Shown: piece by piece, positions 45,169-52,251 of the stretch
Layout of the letters: each line of letters opens with the position of its first letter
Position numbering within the stretch: position 1 is the stretch's first letter
Source of the DNA: Pseudacidovorax sp. RU35E
Lineage (GTDB): Bacteria; Pseudomonadota; Gammaproteobacteria; Burkholderiales; Burkholderiaceae_C
Length of the DNA: 64,000 nucleotides
Assembly: GCF_900156165.1 (NCBI RefSeq)
Contig: NZ_FTMY01000005.1
Span: forward strand, 248,001-312,000
Direction of reading: 5' to 3'
Notes under the pieces: generated by a model
Databases searched by the model: none
Seen by the model: the letters and a program-made list of their open reading frames with translations, nothing else
What the model was told of the DNA's origin: nothing
Position numbers and translations under genes: made by a program

Positions 45169-45840
45169 ATGACCCATCCCTCGCACTCCACGACCTCCCT
45201 TCCCTGGCGCCGGCTCGGCCGTGCCATGGTCCTCGTGGCCGCGCTGGGCCTGGCCGCTGCGGCCCAGGCCGAGAAGGCCGACCGCAACCAGCCGATGAAC
45301 ATCGAGGCCGACTCGCTTCGCTACGACGACCTGAAGCAGACCAGCGTCTTCACCGGCCGGGTGGTGGTGACCAAGGGCACGCTGCTGATCCGCGGTACCC
45401 GCGTCGAGGTGCGGCAGGACCCGGAGGGCTACCAGTACGGCGTGGTCACCGCCGATCCGGGTCAGCGCGCCTACTTCAAGCAGCGCCGCGACGGCGGCAA
45501 TGACGAATGGATGGAGGGCGAGGGCGAGGTCATCGAATACGACGGCCGCGCCGACACCGTCAAGTTCGTCCGCCGCGCCGTGATGCGCCGACTCACCGGC
45601 ACCACGGTGACCGACGAAACCTCCGGCCCGCTGATCACCTACAACCAGACCAACGACACCTTCGCCGTCAACGGCGCGCCGCCCCCGCCGGGCGGCACCC
45701 AGCAGCCGGGCGGCCGCGTGCGGGCCATTCTCTCTCCGCGCAACACCGAACCCACCCAGGTGCCGGCACCCGGTCCGCGCACCGGGGCGCCGCTGCGCCA
45801 GAGCGGCTCGCTGTCGAGCCAGCCCGGAGGCAGCCGATGA
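45169..45840 (+). CDS. lptA: Lipopolysaccharide transport periplasmic protein LptA
   Basis: A 223-residue protein: signal peptide LGRAMVLVAALGLAAAAQAE, then the OstA/LptA beta-jellyroll (MNIEADSLRYDDLKQTSVFTGRVVVTKGTLLIRG and onward), with a Pro-rich tail after residue 180. It bridges LPS between inner and outer membranes across the periplasm. Its TGA overlaps the lptB ATG (ATGA), so the two are coupled. Unlike the usual kdsC-lptC-lptA order, no lptC-like gene precedes it; dsbA does. Confidence 0.93.
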   Translation: MTHPSHSTTSLPWRRLGRAMVLVAALGLAAAAQAEKADRNQPMNIEADSLRYDDLKQTSVFTGRVVVTKGTLLIRGTRVEVRQDPEGYQYGVVTADPGQRAYFKQRRDGGNDEWMEGEGEVIEYDGRADTVKFVRRAVMRRLTGTTVTDETSGPLITYNQTNDTFAVNGAPPPPGGTQQPGGRVRAILSPRNTEPTQVPAPGPRTGAPLRQSGSLSSQPGGSR

Positions 45841-46613
45841 GCGTCGCGCTGCCGGCAGGCGGCAGCCGGCTGCAGGCGCGGGGCCTGCAGAAGAGCTATG
45901 GCAGCCGCAAGGTCGTCAAGAACGTCTCGCTCGACGTGCAGAAGGGCGAGGTCGTCGGCCTGCTGGGCCCCAACGGCGCGGGCAAGACCACCTCCTTCTA
46001 CATGATCGTGGGCCTGGTGCGCGCCGACGCGGGCCAGATCAGCATTGACGGCGAGGCCGTGGAGCACATGCCCATCCATCGCCGCGCGCGCATGGGCCTG
46101 TCGTACCTGCCGCAGGAGGCCTCGATCTTCCGCAAGCTGACGGTGCAGGAGAACGTGCGCGCCGTGCTCGAACTGCAGGAAGAGCCCGATGCCCGCGGCC
46201 GCATGGCGCCACTGCCGCGCGATCGGATCGAGCAGCGCCTGTCCGAGCTGCTGGCGGAACTGCGGGTCGACCACCTGCGCGATTCGCCGGCGCTGGCGCT
46301 GTCGGGCGGCGAGCGGCGCCGGGTGGAGATCGCCCGCGCGCTGGCCACGCAGCCGCGCTTCATCCTGCTGGACGAGCCCTTTGCCGGCATCGACCCCATC
46401 GCCGTGATCGAGATCCAGCGGATCATCAGCTTCCTCAAGGAGCGCGGCATCGGCGTGCTGATCACCGACCACAACGTGCGCGAGACGCTGGGCATCTGCG
46501 ACCACGCCTTCATCATCAGCGACGGCCAGGTGCTGGCACAGGGCACGCCCTCCGAGATCGTCGACAACGCCGAGGTGCGCCGCGTGTACCTGGGCGAACA
46601 CTTCCGGATGTAG
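45837..46613 (+). CDS. lptB: LPS export ABC transporter ATP-binding protein LptB
   Basis: A 258-residue ABC ATPase: Walker A GPNGAGKT (near residue 47), LptB-specific LSYLPQEASIFRKLTVQENV, signature LSGGERRRVEIARAL, Walker B FILLDEPFAGIDP and H-loop ITDHNVRETL. It drives LPS extraction by LptFG. Overlaps lptA by four bases. It is followed after 82 bases by rpoN, as in many proteobacteria. Confidence 0.95.
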   Translation: MSVALPAGGSRLQARGLQKSYGSRKVVKNVSLDVQKGEVVGLLGPNGAGKTTSFYMIVGLVRADAGQISIDGEAVEHMPIHRRARMGLSYLPQEASIFRKLTVQENVRAVLELQEEPDARGRMAPLPRDRIEQRLSELLAELRVDHLRDSPALALSGGERRRVEIARALATQPRFILLDEPFAGIDPIAVIEIQRIISFLKERGIGVLITDHNVRETLGICDHAFIISDGQVLAQGTPSEIVDNAEVRRVYLGEHFRM

Positions 46614-46695
46614 CCAGGGTGCCCGTTTCCGCGTTCCGTTCCTCCGGCTTCCTTCCTGTGCTGTCCGTGGTTGCGCGCCTCGCGGGAGGCCGGCC

Positions 46696-48291
46696 ATGAA
46701 GCAGGGCCTGTCGCTGCGCGTCTCGCAGCATCTGGCGCTCACGCCGCAGCTGCAGCAGTCGATCCGGCTGCTCCAGCTCTCGACGCTGGAGCTGAGCCAG
46801 GAAGTCGAGCAGATGCTCGACGACAACCCCTTCCTGGAGAGGCTGGTCGAAGAGGCGCCGCGGGAGGAATTCGGTCTGGATGCCGCCGACTCGCCCGTGC
46901 CGCGTGACGAGCGCGAGGACGGCACCGACTATGCCGCCGCGGCCAGCACCAGCAGCACGTCGAGCAGCAGCAGCAGCGACACCGCCGTGGCCGAGGCCGA
47001 TGCGCCCGCCACCGAGAGTGTCGACGCCGAGCCCGACTGGGACGGCGACGGCACCGTGGAGTTCTCGCCCGACGACAGCGAATGGGGCGGCGACGCCCCG
47101 GCGCGCAACAACAGCAGCAGCCAGGACGACGGCGAGCGTGCCGACGCCACCGAGCTGGCGCGCAGCCAGGAGTCGCTGCAGGCGCACCTGCACCGCCAGG
47201 CGCTGTCGCTTCGTCTCGCGCCCGAGGATTCGGCCGCGCTGCGCTTCCTGATCGAATCGCTCAACGACGACGGCTACCTGGAGGATTCCCTTCCCGCCCT
47301 GGCCTCGGCCCTGGCTGGCGACGACAACGACGAGTTCGACGAGCTGGTCCATCACTTCCAGGTGGCGTTGGGCCTGCTGCAGAGCCTCGACCCGCTGGGT
47401 GTGGGCGCACGCGATCTCGGCGAGTGCCTGGCGATCCAGCTTCGCGCCGGCGCCGACGAGGACGACAGCGAGGCGGAAGACCAGGTCCGCAAGGTCGCCC
47501 TGGCCATCTGCAAGCAGCCCATGGAGCTGCTGGCCAAGCGCGACTTCAAGCGCCTGTCGGTGCTCACGCGCAGCAACGAGGACCTGGTGCGCCAGGCCTC
47601 CCAGCTGATCGCCCGGCTGGAGCCCAAGCCCGGCCGGCGTTTCGTCGACGTCGAGCGGCATGTGATCGTGCCCGACGTCATCGTCACGCGCAGCGGCCGC
47701 GGCAGCAACATCAAGTTCCGCGTGCAGCTCAACCCCGACGTGATGCCGCGGCTGCGTGTGCACGACATCTATGCCGGCGCGCTCAAGTCGCACAAGGGCG
47801 AGGGCAGCCAGGCCCTCTCCCAGCGGCTGCAGGAGGCGCGCTGGTTCATCAAGAACATCCAGCAGCGCTTCGACACCATCCTGCGCGTGTCCAACGCCAT
47901 CGTGGAGCGGCAGAAGAACTTCTTCATCCACGGTGAGCTGGCCATGCGCCCGCTGGTGCTGCGCGAGATCGCCGACGAACTGGGCCTGCACGAGTCCACC
48001 ATCAGCCGGGTGACGACCGCCAAGTACATGTCCACGCCCTACGGCACGGTGGAGCTGAAGTACTTCTTCGGCTCGGCTTTGGGCACCGAGACCGGCGGCA
48101 ACGCCTCCAGTACCGCGGTGCGGGCGCTGATCAAGCAGTTCGTCGGCTCGGAAAACGTCAAGAAGCCGCTGTCGGACAGCCAGATCTCGGACATGCTCAA
48201 GGAGCAGGGCATCGAATGCGCGCGCCGCACGGTGGCCAAATACCGCGAGGCGCTGCGCATCGCGCCGGCCAACCTGCGCAAGGCGCTCTGA
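46696..48291 (+). CDS. rpoN: RNA polymerase sigma-54 factor
   Basis: A 531-residue sigma-54. Region I (LSLRVSQHLALTPQLQQSIRLLQLSTLEL) contains the activator-responsive Gln/Leu-rich segment, an acidic/Ser-rich region II spans about residues 70-155 and contains runs of Ser, the core-binding domain follows, then the helix-turn-helix (LHESTISRVT) and the C-terminal RpoN box ARRTVAKYRE. It directs transcription from -24/-12 promoters with enhancer-binding ATPases. The usual hpf and ptsN genes do not follow; a toxin-antitoxin pair does. Confidence 0.96.
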   Translation: MKQGLSLRVSQHLALTPQLQQSIRLLQLSTLELSQEVEQMLDDNPFLERLVEEAPREEFGLDAADSPVPRDEREDGTDYAAAASTSSTSSSSSSDTAVAEADAPATESVDAEPDWDGDGTVEFSPDDSEWGGDAPARNNSSSQDDGERADATELARSQESLQAHLHRQALSLRLAPEDSAALRFLIESLNDDGYLEDSLPALASALAGDDNDEFDELVHHFQVALGLLQSLDPLGVGARDLGECLAIQLRAGADEDDSEAEDQVRKVALAICKQPMELLAKRDFKRLSVLTRSNEDLVRQASQLIARLEPKPGRRFVDVERHVIVPDVIVTRSGRGSNIKFRVQLNPDVMPRLRVHDIYAGALKSHKGEGSQALSQRLQEARWFIKNIQQRFDTILRVSNAIVERQKNFFIHGELAMRPLVLREIADELGLHESTISRVTTAKYMSTPYGTVELKYFFGSALGTETGGNASSTAVRALIKQFVGSENVKKPLSDSQISDMLKEQGIECARRTVAKYREALRIAPANLRKAL

Positions 48292-48310
48292 AGGCGGGCG
48301 CCGCCCTTCC

Positions 48311-48559
48311 TTACTTCAGGATGGCGGGTTCGTCGCCCTCGGCCGGCGCCACGTTGGGCGCGCGGCGCAGCAGGGTGCGGGCGCGGTCCACATCGGCGCG
48401 GGCGGCCCGCTCCTGTAGGAAGGCTTCGGCATCCAGCGCCGACACCTTCTCGGCCAGCGCCATGGTGATGAACTGGTTCAGCGAGGTGTTGTCGCGCGCT
48501 GCCAGCGTGCGGGCATGCTCGTGGAGGGAATCGGGCAGGCGAAGGGCGAAATTGCTCAT
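48311..48559 (-). CDS. Ribbon-helix-helix antitoxin (HicB-like)
   Basis: An 82-residue protein with a ribbon-helix-helix fold: FALRLPDSLHEHARTLAARDNTSLNQFITMALAEKV (quoted in part) and an acidic/basic tail. The strand plus two helices dimerise on operator DNA. Its start overlaps the stop of the PIN gene (ATGA, 48556-48559), so it is translated second. It is convergent with rpoN. It likely neutralises the PIN toxin and represses the pair. Confidence 0.83.
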   Translation of the reverse strand: MSNFALRLPDSLHEHARTLAARDNTSLNQFITMALAEKVSALDAEAFLQERAARADVDRARTLLRRAPNVAPAEGDEPAILK

Positions 48560-48990
48560 CGGGTGTTCTCCAGCGTCGACAGGAAGGCAGACGGCGTGGC
48601 CAAGCGCAGGCCGAAGCGCGGGGCGGCACGGGCGAAGTCGGCCTGGTTGAAAGTGACCAGCCAGTCGGCCTGGCCGTTGACGGCCAGCTCCAGTACCAGT
48701 TCGTCGCCGGCGTCGTTCAGCTGGGGCCGCCACAGGTAGTGCAGACGCACGGCCTTCGCAAACAGCGCGAAGGTGTCCAGCAGCGTGTCGACCTCATCGG
48801 CCGCAAAGCCATGAAGACGCGTGATGCTTTCGCGCTTGAGCACCGCTTCATACTCCAGCCACAGCGCCGGGGTGGCCAGCAGCACGAAGGCGCCATCCAG
48901 CAGGTGTTCGAGCAGCCGGTTGGAGGCGCCGCGGCGGCTGGAGAGCCCGGCCACCAGCACATTCGTATCGAGCACCACCGACGGCTTCAT
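48556..48990 (-). CDS. PIN domain toxin (COG1569 type)
   Basis: A 144-residue PIN ribonuclease: SVVLDTNVLVAGL (Asp8), a WLEYEAVL segment with a Glu, DAGDELVLELAV with Asp residues and TFNQADF. This group is annotated as toxin of a putative PIN/RHH toxin-antitoxin system. The toxin gene comes first and overlaps its antitoxin gene by four bases, reversing the usual order. It starts 22 bases from the divergent rlmL. The start at 48990 gives the compact PIN domain. Confidence 0.85.
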   Translation of the reverse strand: MKPSVVLDTNVLVAGLSSRRGASNRLLEHLLDGAFVLLATPALWLEYEAVLKRESITRLHGFAADEVDTLLDTFALFAKAVRLHYLWRPQLNDAGDELVLELAVNGQADWLVTFNQADFARAAPRFGLRLATPSAFLSTLENTR

Positions 48991-48999
48991 GATGTTGCC

Positions 49000-49005
49000 T
49001 ATAAT
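49000..49005 (+). promoter_or_regulatory. Perfect -10 box (TATAAT) placed for a leaderless rlmL transcript
   Basis: TATAAT ends 7 bases before the rlmL ATG (49013) with no ribosome site, so the start point would lie at the start codon. It is the only perfect -10 box noted in the window. On the opposite strand the same AT-rich block gives TATTAT 10 bases before the PIN gene. Confidence 0.6.
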
Positions 49006-49012
49006 ATCATCG

Positions 49013-50284
49013 ATGAACGCGATGCCGCTCTTTCTGCCCTGCGCCGCCGGCGTGGAAGACCTCCTGGCCGCCGAGGCGCATGCCATCACCGGCCGCAGCG
49101 GCGACGACCTGCGGGTGCTGCGCGGCGGTGTGCGGGTGATGGGCGCCTGGCGCGACGTGCAGGCGCTCAACCTCAAGAGCCGGCTGGCGCAGCGGGTGCT
49201 GGTGCAACTGGCGCACCGGCCCTATCGCAACGAGGCCGACCTGTACGACGCCGCCTCGGGCATCGCCTGGGAGATGTGGTTCCAGCCGCGGCAGACCTTC
49301 AAGGTCGAGCTCACCGCGCAGGGCAGCCCGCTCCAGAGCCTGAACTTCGCCACGCTCAAGATCAAGGACGCCATCGCCGACCGCTTCCGTGCCCGCGCGG
49401 GCGGCGTGCGGCCGAGCGTGGAGACGCGCTTTCCCGACGTGCGCGTCTTCGCCCACCTGACGGCCGAGGATGTGACGCTCTACATCGACACCAGCGGCGA
49501 GCCGCTGTTCAAGCGCGGCTGGCGCGTGGACAAGGGCGACGCCCCGCTCAAGGAGACCCTGGCCGCCGCCATGCTGGCCGCCAGCGGCTGGTGGGACCCG
49601 GAGACCGGTGCCCTGTCCGACCAGCCGCTGTACGACCCCTGCTGCGGCAGCGGCACCATTCCCATCGAGGCGGCGTTGCTGGCGGCCGGCGTGCCGGCGG
49701 GTGCCTCACGGCGCTTCGGCTTCGAGGCGCTGCTGCTGCACCGCGCCGAGCTGTGGCGCGCGATGCGCGAGGAGGCGCTGGCTGCTGCCGATGCCCGCGC
49801 GGTGAGCGCGGTGCGCGTCTTCGGCAGCGACGTGTCGCACCGCATGGTCGACTTCGCGCAGCGCAATGCCGAGCGTGCCGGCGTGGCCGACCGGCTGCAA
49901 CTGCGCGGCGGTGACGCGCTGCAGCGCATGCCTCCGGTCGAGGGCGGCGGCGTGATCCTGCTCAACCCGCCGTACGGCGAGCGCATTGCCGTCGGCGGCG
50001 TGGCCGGCTCCAACGCGGGGCGGCGCGGCCCGGGCGGGCGCGAGGTGGCGCAGACCGAATCGGGCGCCGACGGCGGCGACGACTTCTTCCCGCAACTGGC
50101 CACGCACTGGAAGCGCAACTTCGCGGGCTGGACGGCCTGGGTGCTCACGCCCGACATGAAGCTGCCGCAGCGCATGCGCCTGAAGGAGTCGCGCCGCGTG
50201 CCGATGTGGAACGGGCCCATCGAATGCCGGCTGCTGCGCTTCGACATGGTGGCGGGTTCGGCGCGCACGGCGCCATCGGTATGA
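49013..50284 (+). CDS. rlmL: 23S rRNA (guanine-N2-)-methyltransferase RlmL, single-domain
   Basis: A 423-residue protein with an N-terminal THUMP domain (DLYDAASGIAWEMWFQPRQTFKVELTAQG in part), then the methyltransferase core: LYDPCCGSGTIPIEAALLAAG for SAM and ILLNPPYGERI, the NPPY motif for base methylation. It modifies a guanine in 23S rRNA (G2445 in E. coli). E. coli RlmL is fused to RlmK; here only the RlmL half is present, as is normal in beta-proteobacteria. The start at 49013 follows a perfect TATAAT. Confidence 0.88.
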   Translation: MNAMPLFLPCAAGVEDLLAAEAHAITGRSGDDLRVLRGGVRVMGAWRDVQALNLKSRLAQRVLVQLAHRPYRNEADLYDAASGIAWEMWFQPRQTFKVELTAQGSPLQSLNFATLKIKDAIADRFRARAGGVRPSVETRFPDVRVFAHLTAEDVTLYIDTSGEPLFKRGWRVDKGDAPLKETLAAAMLAASGWWDPETGALSDQPLYDPCCGSGTIPIEAALLAAGVPAGASRRFGFEALLLHRAELWRAMREEALAAADARAVSAVRVFGSDVSHRMVDFAQRNAERAGVADRLQLRGGDALQRMPPVEGGGVILLNPPYGERIAVGGVAGSNAGRRGPGGREVAQTESGADGGDDFFPQLATHWKRNFAGWTAWVLTPDMKLPQRMRLKESRRVPMWNGPIECRLLRFDMVAGSARTAPSV

Positions 50285-50306
50285 CGTCGTGTAAGGGGTG
50301 CGGGCG

Positions 50307-50789
50307 GTGAGCCGCATGGCGGCGGACGTTGGCGCGTCTGCCTCGTCGGCTGCGGGCGGTGCCGAGGTGGATGCCGCTTCGCAGCCCGAAGTGACCGCCG
50401 TGGTCATCGACACCAACATCGTGCTCGACCTCTTCGTCTTCGACGACGCTGCCGCCAAGCCGCTGCGTGCGGCGCTGGAGGCCGGCCAGCACCGGTGGCT
50501 GGCGACGGCCCCGATGCGTGTCGAGCTGGCCCGCGTGCTGGACTATCCGCAGATCGCGCCGCGGCGGGCCTTCTACGGCCTGTCGGTGGACGACGTGCTG
50601 GCCTGCTTCGACCGTCATGCGCAGCTGCAGCCGCCGGCCGCCAAGGCGCCTTTCACCTGTGCCGACCCGGACGACCAGGTGTTCATCGACCTGGCCGTGG
50701 CGCACCGGGCGCGGCTGCTGAGCAAGGACAAGGCCGTGCGGGCGATGCGCAAGCGTCTGGCGGGGCTGGGCGTGGAACTCTGGCCCTGA
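50307..50789 (+). CDS. PIN domain protein without a neighbouring antitoxin
   Basis: A 160-residue PIN domain protein: VVIDTNIVLDLFVF (Asp), RVELARVL (Glu), DPDDQVFIDLAV (Asp) and SKDKAV. It is similar in type to the PIN toxin at 48556 but not adjacent to any antitoxin-like frame. A GTG at 50307 is chosen since AAGGGG lies 8 bases before it; GTG 50298 and ATG 50316 are alternatives. Its stop falls in the first unit of an 8-base tandem repeat. Function probably ribonucleolytic. Confidence 0.78.
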   Translation: MSRMAADVGASASSAAGGAEVDAASQPEVTAVVIDTNIVLDLFVFDDAAAKPLRAALEAGQHRWLATAPMRVELARVLDYPQIAPRRAFYGLSVDDVLACFDRHAQLQPPAAKAPFTCADPDDQVFIDLAVAHRARLLSKDKAVRAMRKRLAGLGVELWP

Positions 50790-50838
50790 GTCGCTGAGTC
50801 GCTGAGTCGCTGAGTCGCTGAGTCGCTGAGTCGCTGCG
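50787..50838. repeat. 8-bp tandem repeat array
   Basis: Six units of TCGCTGAG (last TCGCTGCG) at 50791-50838, preceded by TGAG at 50787, so the PIN gene's stop TGA is in the array's first half-unit. It begins the non-coding repeat island. Confidence 0.9.
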
Positions 50839-50936
50839 TTGGCTGCGGCGCTGCGTGGGTCGCATCAGATGTGTGAGTCTTGTGGCGTGTGGGCGTGTGC
50901 GCGTGTGGGTTGTGCGGGTGCACCTGCGATCGGGGT

Positions 50937-51110
50937 GCTAACCCGGCAGAGGGCGCCGGCATGCGCGCTCCCGGTGCACGCTCGCGCTGGCCGGCTTGTT
51001 GCACGAGAGGGGTGCCCGCTCTCCACCGACGCGCTTTGGGCACTGCACGGCGCCGCGAATGGCACCTCCGCACGCACACCGGCACCCTCCGCCTGGACGC
51101 TGCGCGCGAA
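50937..51110 (+). repeat. Left arm of a 174-bp inverted duplication
   Basis: Starts GCTAACCCGGCAGAGG. Its reverse complement recurs at 51404-51577 with about 92% identity by eye and no gap; most differences lie in one 20-base patch. The arms are 293 bases apart. Confidence 0.9.
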
Positions 51111-51142
51111 CGGCCGGGTTCGACCGCCCGGGTCCCGACTCG

Positions 51143-51167
51143 GTTCGCCCTGAGCTGGGCGAAGGGC
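51143..51167. repeat. REP-like element variant
   Basis: Reads GTTCGCCCTGAGCTGGGCGA then AGGGC, with the internal word CCCTGAG as in the extragenic repeats found elsewhere in this window. Confidence 0.6.
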
Positions 51168-51234
51168 AGAACGGTGCGCGGCGCAAATGCCCGGCGCTAA
51201 CTGACCCGCCTGCGTGCTGCCCATAGGGACGAGG

Positions 51235-51257
51235 CTTCGACAGGCTCAGCCCGAACG
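51235..51257. repeat. REP-like dispersed palindromic element
   Basis: CTTCGACAGGCTCAGCCCGA then ACG: the exact reverse complement of the element at 2294-2316, 49 kb away. Confidence 0.8.
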
Positions 51258-51309
51258 GGTTGGGTTGGCTGGCCGGCATTACCTCCAGGACCCCAGGACC
51301 CAAAGGCTC

Positions 51310-51341
51310 AAAGATCCAAAGATCCAAAGATCCAAAGATCC
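51310..51341. repeat. 8-bp tandem repeat, four copies
   Basis: Four perfect copies of AAAGATCC, AT-rich compared with the surroundings. It lies between the two arms of the inverted duplication. Confidence 0.9.
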
Positions 51342-51403
51342 AATGGCCACAGGACTCAAGGGACCAGAACCCAAAAAACCCCGAGGCCCGAAAAACGGGA
51401 GGG

Positions 51404-51577
51404 TTCGGGCGCAGCGTCGAGGCGGAGGGCGCCGGTGTGCGTGCGGAGGTGCCATTCGCGGCGCCGTGCAGTGCCCAAAGCGCGTCGGTGGAGAGCGAGC
51501 ACGGATCTGGTGAGGCAAGCCGGTCAGCGCGAGCGTGCACCGGGAGCGCGCATGCCGGCGTCCTCTGCCGGGTTAGC
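51404..51577 (-). repeat. Right arm of the 174-bp inverted duplication
   Basis: The reverse complement matches 50937-51110 base for base over 174 positions with about 13 mismatches. Together the arms could fold into one long hairpin or recombine to flip the 293-base centre. Confidence 0.9.
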
Positions 51578-51587
51578 GTCCCGCCCG

Positions 51588-51641
51588 CCGACCCCGCCGA
51601 CCCCGCCGACCCCGCCGACCCCGCCGACCCCGCCGACCCCG
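51588..51641. repeat. 9-bp tandem repeat, six copies
   Basis: Six perfect copies of CCGACCCCG. As the unit is a multiple of three, a plus-strand frame reads it as repeats of Pro-Ala-Asp, but no convincing gene holds it. Confidence 0.9.
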
Positions 51642-51693
51642 AAAGGACCGCGGGTGCTACCCGGACGCTGCCAAGGCTCTCGAACGGCCGACC

Positions 51694-52251
51694 TCAGAGC
51701 AGCACCGGCAGGTCCGGCAACTCGTTCATGCGCCGCGGCGCCTCGGCCCCGCCCTCGGCGGGATAGTGCGCCACCAGCAGCGCCGACACCTCTTCCAGCG
51801 CCTGCGTCAGCCCGTCCTCGAAGCGACCCTCGCGGAAGGCGCCCTTCATGCGCTGCGCCATGGCCGCCCATTCGGCGGCGTCCACATGGGCGTCGATGCC
51901 GCGGTCGGCCAGGATCTCGATGGCGTGGTCGGCCACCAGCAGGTAGATGAGCACGCCGTTGTTCTGCGCGGTGTCCCACACCCGCAGCTTGCCGAACAGC
52001 GTGACCGCGCGATCACGGGCCGTGGCCCCGCGACGGATGTAGCTCCAGGGCAGGCCGGCCTCGACACAGATGCGCACCTGGCCCGTGTGGCGCGCCTCGC
52101 TGGCGGCCACGCGCTGGCCCAGGCGTTGCACCGCCTCCGGCGGCAACAGGCGGCGCACACTGTGCTCATCGTGCCAGCGATGGCGCCAGAGGCGCGTCAG
52201 GCGGGCCATCAGGCCGGGACGGGCCGCGGAGGAAGAGTGATTCGCCGTCAT
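51694..52251 (-). CDS. TPM domain-containing protein
   Basis: A 185-residue protein with a TPM-fold region from about residue 30: GQVRICVEAGLPWSYIRRGATARDRAVTLFGKLRVWDTAQNNGVLIYLLVADHAIEILADRGI (only key words are quoted here). The final part AMAQRMKGAFREGRFEDGL is typical. It has no signal peptide. Its ATG overlaps the stop of the YgcG-like gene (TGATG), so the pair is cotranscribed. TPM domains may bind Ca2+ or act as phosphatases; function unknown. Confidence 0.82.
   Translation of the reverse strand: MTANHSSSAARPGLMARLTRLWRHRWHDEHSVRRLLPPEAVQRLGQRVAASEARHTGQVRICVEAGLPWSYIRRGATARDRAVTLFGKLRVWDTAQNNGVLIYLLVADHAIEILADRGIDAHVDAAEWAAMAQRMKGAFREGRFEDGLTQALEEVSALLVAHYPAEGGAEAPRRMNELPDLPVLL

Larger units (their letters stand above)
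50790..51693. other. Non-coding repeat island between PIN and TPM-domain genes
   Basis: The only stretch over 300 bases without a supported gene. In order it holds an 8-base tandem array, a GT-rich run, the left arm of a 174-base inverted duplication, two REP-like words, an 8-base tandem array, the right arm, and a 9-base tandem array. Open frames exist but their codes are set by repeats. No transposase is seen. It looks like an accumulation site of repeats or remnants of a non-autonomous element. Confidence 0.7.

Noticed and set aside
50787-51641. CRISPR array
   Set aside because: The tandem units are 8 or 9 bases with no spacers, and no cas genes lie nearby.
50790-51693. Small protein genes inside the repeat island (frames of 100-200 codons on both strands)
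   Set aside because: Their sequences come from repeats; the same peptides occur from both arms in opposite directions. No ribosome sites or families.
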